Assembly (NCBI GenBank): GCA_033852095.1
Contig: JAWSVD010000074.1
Location: 1 to 64,000 of the forward strand
Length of the DNA stretch: 64,000 nt
Origin: CALCKW01 sp033852095
GTDB taxonomy: Bacteria > Pseudomonadota > Gammaproteobacteria > CALCKW01
Direction: 5' to 3'
This document shows, one piece after another, positions 25,091-33,339 of the stretch. How positions within the stretch are numbered: position 1 is the first letter of the stretch; each line of letters begins with the position of its first letter. Position numbers and translations under genes: made by a program. The notes beneath the pieces were generated by a model. It was not told the DNA's origin and searched no databases. It saw only the letters and a program-made list of their open reading frames with translations.

Positions 25091-26695
25091 ATGCAAGGCT
25101 CAAGGCTCAACCTAGGTGCGCTCATCAGCGCTGCCCTGCTCGTGGCGGCTAGCCCCCTTAGCTACGCCGAAGGCCCTGACACACTGGAGGGCTCTCCGAT
25201 ATTGACGCCCCTGGACGTGGACGGGACCGGTATTCAGTACCTGACTGTGATCGATATGGGCAACGGCCACGGGGTGTTTGAGGGAGACGTGTTGGTGCCT
25301 CTTCAGAGCCCGAGCGCCCGCTCGGCGAGCGTCAAATTCAACAGCTCTACATTAAGCGGCGCGCTCTGGCCCGATGGCGTGATGCCCTACAGTTTTGATA
25401 GCAGCTTGAGCTCAAGTGCACGCACGAAGATCTTGGAGGCCATTGCGCACTGGAACAACCGCACACCGATAAAGATAGTGCCCAGAAGCACGCAGTCTAA
25501 CTACGTCAATTTTGTCGACTACGCTGGTTGCGCCTCGTACATTGGCATGATCACAGGCGCTCAGCCGATCTACTCTTCGAGCGGGTGCTCGATGGGTAAT
25601 TTCGTGCACGAGATCGGTCACGCATTAGGCCTTTATCACGAGCATACCCGACCCGATCGCGACAACTACGTCAGTATCAATTGGTCAAATATCTCCGCCA
25701 GTAAGACCCAAAACTTCGACGTGGTCACGACTAATATTCAAGTGAACACGCCGTATGACTACGGCTCGATCATGCACTACGGTGAGACGTTTTTCGCCGT
25801 CAATTATCAAATCAACACCATCACGCCGCTGCAGAGTCATCAGAACATTGGTCAGCGACTGGCCCTGAGCTCCGCTGACATCGCCGGTATCAATGAGCTC
25901 TATGCGGTGGATTTCGCCGTGGACATGAAAATTTTGCCACCGAGACCGATGCCTGACTCTACGATTATCACGACGGTTCAAGTGAGCAACAACATCCCCA
26001 GCACCATCCACTCACTGACGGCCGCATCTGTGCTACCAACAGGGGTCGCTTTCTTGCGGGTACTGGAGCCGGAGTGGAGCTGCAATATCACTGCTCAGTC
26101 CCTGAGCTGCAGTGGTCTTTCTTTGGCCGCAAACACCAGCCGCTCATTGACCCTCGAGATGAGCGCTCCCAGCACAATATCTCCGCTGGACTTCATTTTC
26201 ACTTTCAGTGCCCTGGACAGTAGTTACGAGACCTTGACCCTGGAAGCGGTGCAAAGCCTGACCATGACGACTGTCAATGACGCCCCCATCATTGACAGTC
26301 GGAGCATGGTGGCGACACTGCCATTTACCGACATAGACACACCTGTTCAGAAAATTTCCGCTGCGGACCCCAACGGCCACACCCTGAGCAACTTCACCCT
26401 CAACGCACAGAGTGACCCCGGACTCTTTCTTTTGGATGCAAGCACCGGTGATATTTTTGCTACCGATTTGGATTGGTTAAATGGGGTCGAATCGGCCTCG
26501 TTGACGGTCACAGTTTCTGACGGATTTACTTCTGCGGACGACCAGACCATCGAGATAGAAATGCTGCCAACGTCTGGACTGGGCAATTCAAGCTCTTCCA
26601 GTGCGAGTTCTGGTGGCGGCGTGTTTATGCCGTTCTGGTTGTTGTTATTAGCACCGGCGCGGTACAGATCGCAGCGCAGACACCGGGACTGGTAA
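25091..26695 (+). CDS. secreted astacin-family (M12A) metalloprotease with GlyGly-CTERM tail
   Basis: Exported zinc endopeptidase of 534 aa. A signal peptide spans about 1-26 (LISAALLVAASPLSYA). The astacin domain spans about 95-275: zinc site HEIGHALGLYHEHTRPDR (His about 173, 177, 183) and Met-turn SIMHYG (about 226-231). A DUF11-like beta domain follows (about 275-390), then a cadherin/dystroglycan-like repeat (about 400-500) with LLDASTGDIFATDLDW. The end has a Ser-rich linker, GGG, a hydrophobic helix (FMPFWLLLLAP) and a basic tail (RYRSQRRHR), the layout of a GlyGly-CTERM sorting signal processed by rhombosortase. No prodomain of usual size is obvious between signal and catalytic domain. 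Substrate unknown. Confidence 0.88.
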   Translation: MQGSRLNLGALISAALLVAASPLSYAEGPDTLEGSPILTPLDVDGTGIQYLTVIDMGNGHGVFEGDVLVPLQSPSARSASVKFNSSTLSGALWPDGVMPYSFDSSLSSSARTKILEAIAHWNNRTPIKIVPRSTQSNYVNFVDYAGCASYIGMITGAQPIYSSSGCSMGNFVHEIGHALGLYHEHTRPDRDNYVSINWSNISASKTQNFDVVTTNIQVNTPYDYGSIMHYGETFFAVNYQINTITPLQSHQNIGQRLALSSADIAGINELYAVDFAVDMKILPPRPMPDSTIITTVQVSNNIPSTIHSLTAASVLPTGVAFLRVLEPEWSCNITAQSLSCSGLSLAANTSRSLTLEMSAPSTISPLDFIFTFSALDSSYETLTLEAVQSLTMTTVNDAPIIDSRSMVATLPFTDIDTPVQKISAADPNGHTLSNFTLNAQSDPGLFLLDASTGDIFATDLDWLNGVESASLTVTVSDGFTSADDQTIEIEMLPTSGLGNSSSSSASSGGGVFMPFWLLLLAPARYRSQRRHRDW

Positions 26696-26761
26696 CTTCC
26701 CTCACACATCAAAGTCGAGCTCAGTTATCATGGCGATTTTAAGCACTCACTGAGGATCGCC

Positions 26762-27821
26762 ATGACCCGCCTGATGATCAGCGCAGGAGAAGCATCGGGA
26801 GATATCCACGCCGCCGCTGCTCTAGAAGCCCTACGCGACGGCGGCGCAGCCTTCGAATGTTTCGGCATGGGCGGCAGCGCGCTCGAGGCTTTCGGCATGC
26901 AGCTGGAAGTGGACAACCGAGATTTGTCCGTGATCGGCTTTGTGGATGTGCTGCGCAACTACGGAAAATTCAAAAGGCGCTTGGAACAGTTGCGCGCTCG
27001 TATGCGCGCGTCAAAACCCGACCTGCTGCTGACCGTCGACTACCCTGATTTCAACCTGAAACTCGCGGAGACAGCCAAAGAGCTGGGCATCCCTGTGCTG
27101 CACTACGTCAGCCCTCAGGTGTGGGCTTGGCGGGCGGGAAGAATCGTGCGCATAGGCAAGCTTGTGGACCAAATGGCGGTGCTTTTTCCCTTTGAAGTGC
27201 CCTACTACCAGCGCCAGAACATCCCNNNNNNNNNNNNNNNNNNNNNNNNNNNNNGGCAGTCGGCCAAGCGAGCTGAATCGCATATTACCCTGCTTGCTGG
27301 ACGCTGCCGAGACGCTGCTGGAACAAGACCCTGAGCTGAGCTTTGTCTTGCCGCTGGCGCCTTCACTGGATGAGGAAGCCCTGGCAGCGTTCAGCAAGCT
27401 GGACACACTGCCGGTCACGGTGATCCAGAGCGATTCACATGTGGTGGCCATGGCCTGTGACTGTGTGGCGGTGGCCTCAGGCACCGCCACCTTGGAGCTT
27501 GCGCTGCTTAAGGTGCCGATGGTGGTGGTCTACAAGCTCAACCCCATCAACTACGCCATCATGCGGCGGCTGATCAAGATCCCTCATATATCTCTGGTCA
27601 ATATCGTGGCAGAACAGGAAGTTTGTATTGAGCTGGTACAGGGCAAAGCGACAGCCGCGGCAATCAGCCAAGAGCTGCAGCGCCTGCTGAGCAATGAAGC
27701 GCACCGCGATGCACAGCTCAATGCCTTTGCCCAGATAGCCGAAAAAATGGGTGAGCCCGGTGCATCACAGCGAGTGGCCGCGATCATAAAAAGCTTGTTG
27801 CCCGATAAAAGCCCCACATGA
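26762..27821 (+). CDS. lpxB: lipid-A-disaccharide synthase, interrupted by an assembly gap
   Basis: Condenses UDP-2,3-diacylglucosamine with lipid X to form the lipid A disaccharide, at the inner membrane. The first part (154 codons) has MISAGEASGDIHAAA, LTVDYPDFNLKLA and HYVSPQVWAWRAGRI. After the N-run the protein resumes at GSRPSEL and continues through ASGTATLELALLKVPMVVVYK and PHISLVNIVA to the TGA. The two parts are in different frames because the N-run (29) has the wrong length. About 342 residues are visible against 382 in E. coli LpxB, so roughly 38-40 residues are hidden. It is on the opposite strand to lpxA and converges on it, which breaks the usual lpxD-fabZ-lpxA-lpxB order. Confidence 0.93.
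27226..27254. other. assembly gap inside lpxB
   Basis: Twenty-nine N. The upstream frame ends with 2 nt of a codon and the downstream frame begins with a whole codon, so the true length must be 1 more than a multiple of 3, and 29 is not. Comparison with the family length suggests about 115 bp. Confidence 0.93.
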
Positions 27822-27990
27822 CAGCTCTTTCTCCCACGACCTAGCAGCGGCTGATCGAATATCGCCTAAGCTCGGCGATCAGGCGTGAAAGCACGGCTTT
27901 CAGCTTGCCTTCAGTTGCCGTTGTGCGGGCTGCAGCTTGCACGGCGACCACCGCGGGGCCCAGCGCCGAAGCCCTCGTGCATCGCCGCAA

Positions 27991-28764
27991 TTAGCGGCTG
28001 CGCACCACGCCACGGGTGCTGTTGCGGATAAATTCAACAAAGCTCGCCACTTCCGGGTGCTTTTGCGCCAATTCAACCACCCGAGCGTCAGACAGGTCGG
28101 CTTTTGCGCCTCGCAACAACGCTTTATACGCTTGATGTAAAGCCGTTATCGAGGCATCGTCAAAGCCACGTCGACGCAGCCCTTCTTTGTTGATACTACG
28201 AGCGGTGGCGTAGTTTCCCGAAACCAGAGTATAGGGCGTCACGTCTTTGTTGATGCTCGAGCCCATGCCCGCAAAGGCGTGTTCGCCGATTTTGCAAAAC
28301 TGGTGCACCAAGCTGAATCCACTCAGTATCACATTATCCCCGACCTCAACGTGCCCGGCCAGCGATGCGCCATTGGAAAAGACAATGTTGTCACCCAGCT
28401 GGCAGTCGTGCGCCACATGGGTATAAGCCATCAGCAGGTTGTGGTTGCCGATCCGGGTGTAGCTGCCGCCGTCGACCGTGCCACGGTTGATGGTCGCGTA
28501 CTCGCGGATCGTATTGTGATCCCCGATCAGCAGCCAGGTCTCTTCGCCGTTGTATTTAAGATCCTGAGGCGCATCGCCAATCGCGGCAAACTGGTGGATC
28601 TTATTGTGCTGCCCGATTTTTGTGGGCCCTTTGATGACCACGTGTGGCCCCACCACGGTGCCTGCACCGATCTCCACGTGATCATCGATAAAGCTGAAGG
28701 GACCGACTTCAACATCATCGGCGAGCACCGCGCCCGCCGCCACAACAGCACTGGGGTGAATCAC
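27991..28764 (-). CDS. lpxA: UDP-N-acetylglucosamine acyltransferase
   Basis: First step of lipid A synthesis: transfers a 3-hydroxyacyl chain from ACP to UDP-GlcNAc (257 aa, family 262 in E. coli). Left-handed beta-helix hexapeptide repeats run from IHPSAVVAAGAVLADDV to about residue 185. The catalytic His lies in YTHVAHDCQLG, and IHQFAAIGDAPQDLKY is a family signature. The C-terminal helical domain has EGLRRRGF. Its ATG overlaps the fabZ stop (ATGA). Last gene of the long leftward operon; lpxB, usually next, is inverted. Confidence 0.97.
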   Translation of the reverse strand: MIHPSAVVAAGAVLADDVEVGPFSFIDDHVEIGAGTVVGPHVVIKGPTKIGQHNKIHQFAAIGDAPQDLKYNGEETWLLIGDHNTIREYATINRGTVDGGSYTRIGNHNLLMAYTHVAHDCQLGDNIVFSNGASLAGHVEVGDNVILSGFSLVHQFCKIGEHAFAGMGSSINKDVTPYTLVSGNYATARSINKEGLRRRGFDDASITALHQAYKALLRGAKADLSDARVVELAQKHPEVASFVEFIRNSTRGVVRSR

Positions 28765-29213
28765 GACTTGGGCCCCTGCACGGCAATCATCAACTCTGCA
28801 CTGGCGGCCAGCTCATCGCCCACGAGTGCTTTGGCTTCAAAAATCCAAATGCCGCGGCGGTTCTTTAAGACTTCTACGTCTAAAAACAACTGGTCTCCCG
28901 GTACTACCGGGCGCTTAAATCTGGCCTTATTGATGCCGGCGTAGAGATACAGATTCTGTGTCGGCGTCTCGCTCATGGCCTCTTCAGCAAAGCCCACCAT
29001 GATACTGGCTTGCGCCAGTGCTTCTAGGATCAGAACGCCGGGGAACACGGGGTTTTCCGGGAAATGCCCAGTGAAAACGGGCTCGTTAAAGGTCACGTTT
29101 TTCAAACCACGACCGCGCACGCCCGGTTCCAGATTGAGCACCCGATCGATCAACAAAAAGGGGTAGCGGTGGGGTAATAATTTGAGAATGTGCTGAAGGT
29201 TGAGCTCGCTCAA
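28761..29213 (-). CDS. fabZ: 3-hydroxyacyl-ACP dehydratase
   Basis: Hot-dog-fold dehydratase of fatty acid elongation (150 aa). Catalytic His and Glu lie in FTGHFPENPVFPGVLILEALAQ. The N-terminus has ILKLLPHRYPFLLIDRV. FabZ competes with LpxA for 3-hydroxyacyl-ACP, which accounts for its place between lpxD and lpxA. It overlaps lpxA by 4 bp and begins 7 bp after lpxD. Confidence 0.97.
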   Translation of the reverse strand: MSELNLQHILKLLPHRYPFLLIDRVLNLEPGVRGRGLKNVTFNEPVFTGHFPENPVFPGVLILEALAQASIMVGFAEEAMSETPTQNLYLYAGINKARFKRPVVPGDQLFLDVEVLKNRRGIWIFEAKALVGDELAASAELMIAVQGPKS

Positions 29214-29220
29214 GTGTTAA

Positions 29221-30288
29221 TTACTCCGAAGAATTTGCTGTGGTATTTTGATCGCTGCACACTTTAACAAACACTTGCCGCATGCGCTTGGCCAGCTGGT
29301 GAAATTGGCGAAGATTAGGTTGATTGCGACGCCAGTCAGCCACTGGCTGAGCCGCCGTGGCGGAGGCATAAACACCGGCTTTCAAGGATGAAGTCACGAA
29401 GGTGTTAGCAAACACCACCACGCCGTCGTCAAGCTGCAAATGCCCAACAACAGAGCTGCCACCGCCCAGTTGGCAATTTTGGCCAATGCGCGTGCTGCCA
29501 GCGATACCGACACAGCCGGCGATTGCTGTGTATTTTCCGATATGGACGTTGTGGGCTATTTGCACGTGATTATCGATGATGACGCCATCCTCAATCACCG
29601 TGTCGTCCAGCGCACCGCGGTCCACCGTGGTGCAGGCGCCAATTTCCACACGATCACCGATGCGCACCGCGCCCACCTGCTCTATTCTCTGCCAGCCCTT
29701 GCCCCGCTCTGGCGCAAAACCAAAGCCGTCAGCGCCAATCACCGACGCACTCAATACCCGGCAATGCTGCCCGATCTCGCAGCCATGCAGTACCGTGACC
29801 CGCGGGGCGAGCCGTGTGCCCGCGCCGATCTTAGCGCCAGCACCTATATAACACCCAGCCCCTATCACCGCCTCTGCACCGATACTGGCGCCCGCTTCGA
29901 TCACCACGTGAGGGCCGATCTCAGCTGTCGCGCAGACTTCCGCACCGTCCATCACCACCGCAGTGGGGTGGATGCCCGCTTGACTGGGCGCAGCGCCGTG
30001 CAGCCACTGGCTGACCTTGGCGTATGCTAGGTAAGGGTTGTCGACCAATATCACGGTGCGCTCGCAATCGACCGCATCAGCCGCTCGCATCAGTACCGCA
30101 CCTGCGCGGCACGCAGGCAAATCGACCAGGTATTTAGCGTCGCTGACAAAACAGATAGAGCGAGGGCCGGCACCGCTCAAAGAGGCGAGCGATTCAATCA
30201 GGCAATCACCGTCACCTCGAAAATCGACCTCCAGCAATTGCGCGATCTCAGCCACACGCAGACCGCGTCCACTCGCGGGCTCGCTCAT
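29221..30288 (-). CDS. lpxD: UDP-3-O-acylglucosamine N-acyltransferase
   Basis: Adds the second 3-hydroxyacyl chain, to the 2-amino group, in lipid A synthesis (355 aa). The N-terminal uridine-binding domain spans about 1-105. Left-handed beta-helix repeats run from about 105 to 310 (IGPHVVIEAGASIGAEAVIG). The catalytic His is in DNHVQIAHNVHIG. A C-terminal helix ends in a polar tail (KVCSDQNTTANSSE). Its start overlaps the ompH stop by 4 bp. Confidence 0.97.
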   Translation of the reverse strand: MSEPASGRGLRVAEIAQLLEVDFRGDGDCLIESLASLSGAGPRSICFVSDAKYLVDLPACRAGAVLMRAADAVDCERTVILVDNPYLAYAKVSQWLHGAAPSQAGIHPTAVVMDGAEVCATAEIGPHVVIEAGASIGAEAVIGAGCYIGAGAKIGAGTRLAPRVTVLHGCEIGQHCRVLSASVIGADGFGFAPERGKGWQRIEQVGAVRIGDRVEIGACTTVDRGALDDTVIEDGVIIDNHVQIAHNVHIGKYTAIAGCVGIAGSTRIGQNCQLGGGSSVVGHLQLDDGVVVFANTFVTSSLKAGVYASATAAQPVADWRRNQPNLRQFHQLAKRMRQVFVKVCSDQNTTANSSE

Positions 30289-30797
30289 GGCTGGGTACGC
30301 AGCTGTTCCAGCACGCGCTGGGTGACATCGATACTGGCGCTCGCGTAGAGCACCCCGTCGGTCAAAATCAAATCAAATCCTTCCTGGCGAGCAAAATTGG
30401 CGACTGACTCCAGCACCCGATCGCGCACACTTTTGAGTTCCACGTTGCGTTTTATATTGAGATCTTCTCTAAAAGCCTGCTCTAGGCGTTTCAAGCGACG
30501 CTCTATGGCCCGCAGGTCGCTCTCTCCGCTCTGCTTGGCCGTCTCTTCAGCCGCGTCTAACTCTGTCAGCGCCGTATTGGCGCGATCACGTTCGCCCCGC
30601 AACTCGGTGAGCTCTTGCTGGCGGGGCATAAATTCACCCTCCAATCGCTCCCGCGCCTTCAGGGACTGCGGCGAGTTGTCAATGAGATACGCCACATCCA
30701 CGAAACCCACTACCGGTGAGGGCGCAGCCTGGACGGAGGCGCCACAGAGCAGCGATAACATGATCAGAAGCCTAAAAGACCCTTGTCGCAACACCAT
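30285..30797 (-). CDS. skp: OmpH/Skp-family periplasmic chaperone
   Basis: Periplasmic holdase for outer-membrane proteins (170 aa). A signal peptide ends at about VQA (residue 24). The mature protein begins VGFVDVAYLIDNSPQSLKARERLEGEF, then a long coiled coil (about 50-120) rich in Arg, Glu and Leu, forming the tentacles. The C-terminal strand is FDLILTDGVLYASASIDVT. It sits between bamA and lpxD, the classical place, and overlaps lpxD by 4 bp. Confidence 0.93.
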   Translation of the reverse strand: MVLRQGSFRLLIMLSLLCGASVQAAPSPVVGFVDVAYLIDNSPQSLKARERLEGEFMPRQQELTELRGERDRANTALTELDAAEETAKQSGESDLRAIERRLKRLEQAFREDLNIKRNVELKSVRDRVLESVANFARQEGFDLILTDGVLYASASIDVTQRVLEQLRTQP

Positions 30798-30938
30798 TGC
30801 TCCCCGGAATTAATGTGGCATCAGTATAGCGGAAGCTGGAGCCCAGGATGCCGCGCTAGGGCCAATTGACCAGCGCTCCGCCCCAGCAGTTACACAGACT
30901 GCAGCAGCGCTATGATGCGCTCTGCAGATAGTCGAGCT

Positions 30939-33248
30939 TCAGAATGAAATTTCGAACTGAAAACGCTCGAGGTCATCGCCTTCTTTGTCTTCAAAGGGTT
31001 TGGCCAAACTGAATTTGAGCGGTCCAACAGGCGCCAACCAGGTCAACCCGATGCCGTAGGAGAGCCGCAGCTCACTGGCGTCAAAATCCGCGTGCGAAGC
31101 AAACACGTTCCCGGCGTCAACAAATGCGCTCATGCGCGTGCGTCGCGGGGTTGGGTCCGCCTCATCACGCTTGCCAAACGGTGGCGGGAACAACAGCTCC
31201 AGCGAGCCCAGCGCACGAAAATCTCCGCCCGCGCTATCCCCGTTGCTGTCTTCAGGGCCGAGGCTCTGGTTATTGAAGCCCCTGACCGAACCCACACCAC
31301 CGGCGTAAAAACGGTCATAAAAAGGCAGCCGCTCTGGCTCGGAAAAATCATTGCCGTAACCTTTTCCGTAGTCCACCTGGGCGTGCAGCGCAAACACCAG
31401 CTCGCCGCCGAGCGGGATGTAGCCGTCGGTCTTGTAGCCCAGTTTGTAGTAGGGGTAGTCACTGCTCGCCAGACCGCCGTCGATGCCGATGCGGTGGTAC
31501 ATGCCCTGGCGCGGGAAGGCGAAACGGTCACGGGTATCGCGCACGTAGGCCAACTCGGCGTTCAGACCCGAATAGGTGTCGCCGTTAGCGGCTAGGAAAT
31601 CCACGATTTCAGCAGAGGTGCCCGAGGTCGTGTCGATCTGAATGCTGTCGTAGCCCATACCAAGCCTGAGCGTGTCGTATTCCGTGCGCGGGATACCGTA
31701 GGAAGCTTTCACCCCCCAAGAGTTCGCCACCCAATTGGCCGTGGTGTCGTAGTTGTCGGTGTCGGTCTTGCGGTGATGCGCACTGAGCGTCTGGCTGATG
31801 CCGTCTGTCGTAAAGAAGGGCTGCGTGTGGGAAATACTGTATTTTTCCGTCACGTCCGAGCGAGAAAAAGAAAGCCTGAGGTTCTCGCCGCTGCCCAGTG
31901 CACTGTGCAGTTCCAGATTCAGACCAAACTGCGCACCGCTGGAACCATAGCCCACCGAGGCACTGAAGGTGCCGGGACGCCCCTCCGTGATATTCACGAT
32001 AATATCCAGCTGGTCTTCCACGCCTGGCACCCGCTCGGTGCGTATATCGACGCCGTCCACAAAAGCTAGCCGCTGGATGCGCTCACGCGAGCGACGCAAC
32101 AACACCGGCGAAAAGACACTGCCTTCCATGATGCGCATTTCACGCCTGAAGACTTCGTCTCGGTTGCCGAAATTTCCGGCGAACTCGACGCGGCGAACAT
32201 AAAATCGCTGCCCGGTTTCAACGATGAGGTTCAAATCCACCACCGCCTCAGCCCCGCGCTCACGGGTATCAACCTCGGCCTTGGCGAAGGCGTAACCGTC
32301 CCGCCCCAAGCGCTCGCCAATCGCTCGCGCGCTCTCGTTCACGCGCTGCCGCGAAAAGGTATCGCCCGATTCGACGCTGACCAGTGCCCGCAGCTCATCC
32401 GCTGGGACGTCCGAGTTGCCGCCGATGCGAATTTCACCCACAGCGAATTTCTCGCCCTCTGTGACGTGCAGGCTGATAAACACATCGCGCTCATCCTCGC
32501 CCAAGGACACCTGGGTGGAGTCAATCTTGAAATTCAAATAACCGCGGTTTCTGTAGAAATTGCGCAAGCGGTCCTGGTCACCTTCCAGCGCCGCACGGGT
32601 GTAGCGGTTGGCGTGGGAGAAGAAATTGTATTTGACCGGGTGCAACTGGAACTGTTTCAGCAGCAGATCCTCTTCGAAGGCATCGGCACCGACAATTGCC
32701 ACGTCGCGGATGCGCGCCTGAGCGCCCTCTTGCACATCGATCAGGACTTCGACCTGACCTTCACCGACCGTTTCGATTTCCGTCTCAAGATTCAGCCCAT
32801 AATAGCCCTGATCAAAATAGACAGCCCGAATCTCGCGCTCCACTGATTCGAGCGTGGCTCGGTTGAGCAGACGACCACGCACCAATCCAATGCTGCGCAG
32901 TGATTGATCCAGCTGTTCCTTGGGAATGGCCTTGTTGCCGTTGATGGCAAATTCGGCGATCGCGGGCCGCTCGACCACGGAGACAATCAGCTCGCCCTTG
33001 TCGCGTGAGAGCTTGACGTCATCGAACATACCCAGCGAGAACAGGGATTTAATGATGTCACTGGACTCAACGTCCAGGTCTATGCGATCGCCTTCCAACA
33101 CTTTTAAGCTGTTGAGGATGGTGCCGGTGCTGACGCGCTGGTTTCCTTCCACCCGTATTGCTTCGACGCGCAACGGCGCAGCAGCCGCTTCCAGTACGAT
33201 AAAACAAAGCACTGCACCCAGCAGTGCCCGGCCCAAATTGTTTCCCAT
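30939..33248 (-). CDS. bamA: outer membrane protein assembly factor BamA
   Basis: Omp85-family core of the beta-barrel assembly machine (769 aa). The signal peptide is about 1-21 (LLGAVLCFIVLEAAAAP). POTRA repeats span about 22-420: the first begins RVEAIRVEGNQRVSTGTILN and the fifth includes RFYVRRVEFAGNF. The beta barrel follows, with the lid-loop motif VRGFN in GSVRGFNNQSLGP, and ends in a terminal Phe (FQFEISF), the outer-membrane insertion signal. The ATG was chosen because it begins the signal peptide; upstream in-frame codons overlap nothing conserved. There is a gap of about 140 bp to ompH, which may carry an extra promoter. Confidence 0.96.
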   Translation of the reverse strand: MGNNLGRALLGAVLCFIVLEAAAAPLRVEAIRVEGNQRVSTGTILNSLKVLEGDRIDLDVESSDIIKSLFSLGMFDDVKLSRDKGELIVSVVERPAIAEFAINGNKAIPKEQLDQSLRSIGLVRGRLLNRATLESVEREIRAVYFDQGYYGLNLETEIETVGEGQVEVLIDVQEGAQARIRDVAIVGADAFEEDLLLKQFQLHPVKYNFFSHANRYTRAALEGDQDRLRNFYRNRGYLNFKIDSTQVSLGEDERDVFISLHVTEGEKFAVGEIRIGGNSDVPADELRALVSVESGDTFSRQRVNESARAIGERLGRDGYAFAKAEVDTRERGAEAVVDLNLIVETGQRFYVRRVEFAGNFGNRDEVFRREMRIMEGSVFSPVLLRRSRERIQRLAFVDGVDIRTERVPGVEDQLDIIVNITEGRPGTFSASVGYGSSGAQFGLNLELHSALGSGENLRLSFSRSDVTEKYSISHTQPFFTTDGISQTLSAHHRKTDTDNYDTTANWVANSWGVKASYGIPRTEYDTLRLGMGYDSIQIDTTSGTSAEIVDFLAANGDTYSGLNAELAYVRDTRDRFAFPRQGMYHRIGIDGGLASSDYPYYKLGYKTDGYIPLGGELVFALHAQVDYGKGYGNDFSEPERLPFYDRFYAGGVGSVRGFNNQSLGPEDSNGDSAGGDFRALGSLELLFPPPFGKRDEADPTPRRTRMSAFVDAGNVFASHADFDASELRLSYGIGLTWLAPVGPLKFSLAKPFEDKEGDDLERFQFEISF

Positions 33249-33339
33249 GTTCGAATCCGAATTTTGTGAAACGCCACAGTGGCGACGGATGAATTTTAGA
33301 TGATCAACGCGCTTTGCACACGACCACACCGCTCTACCG

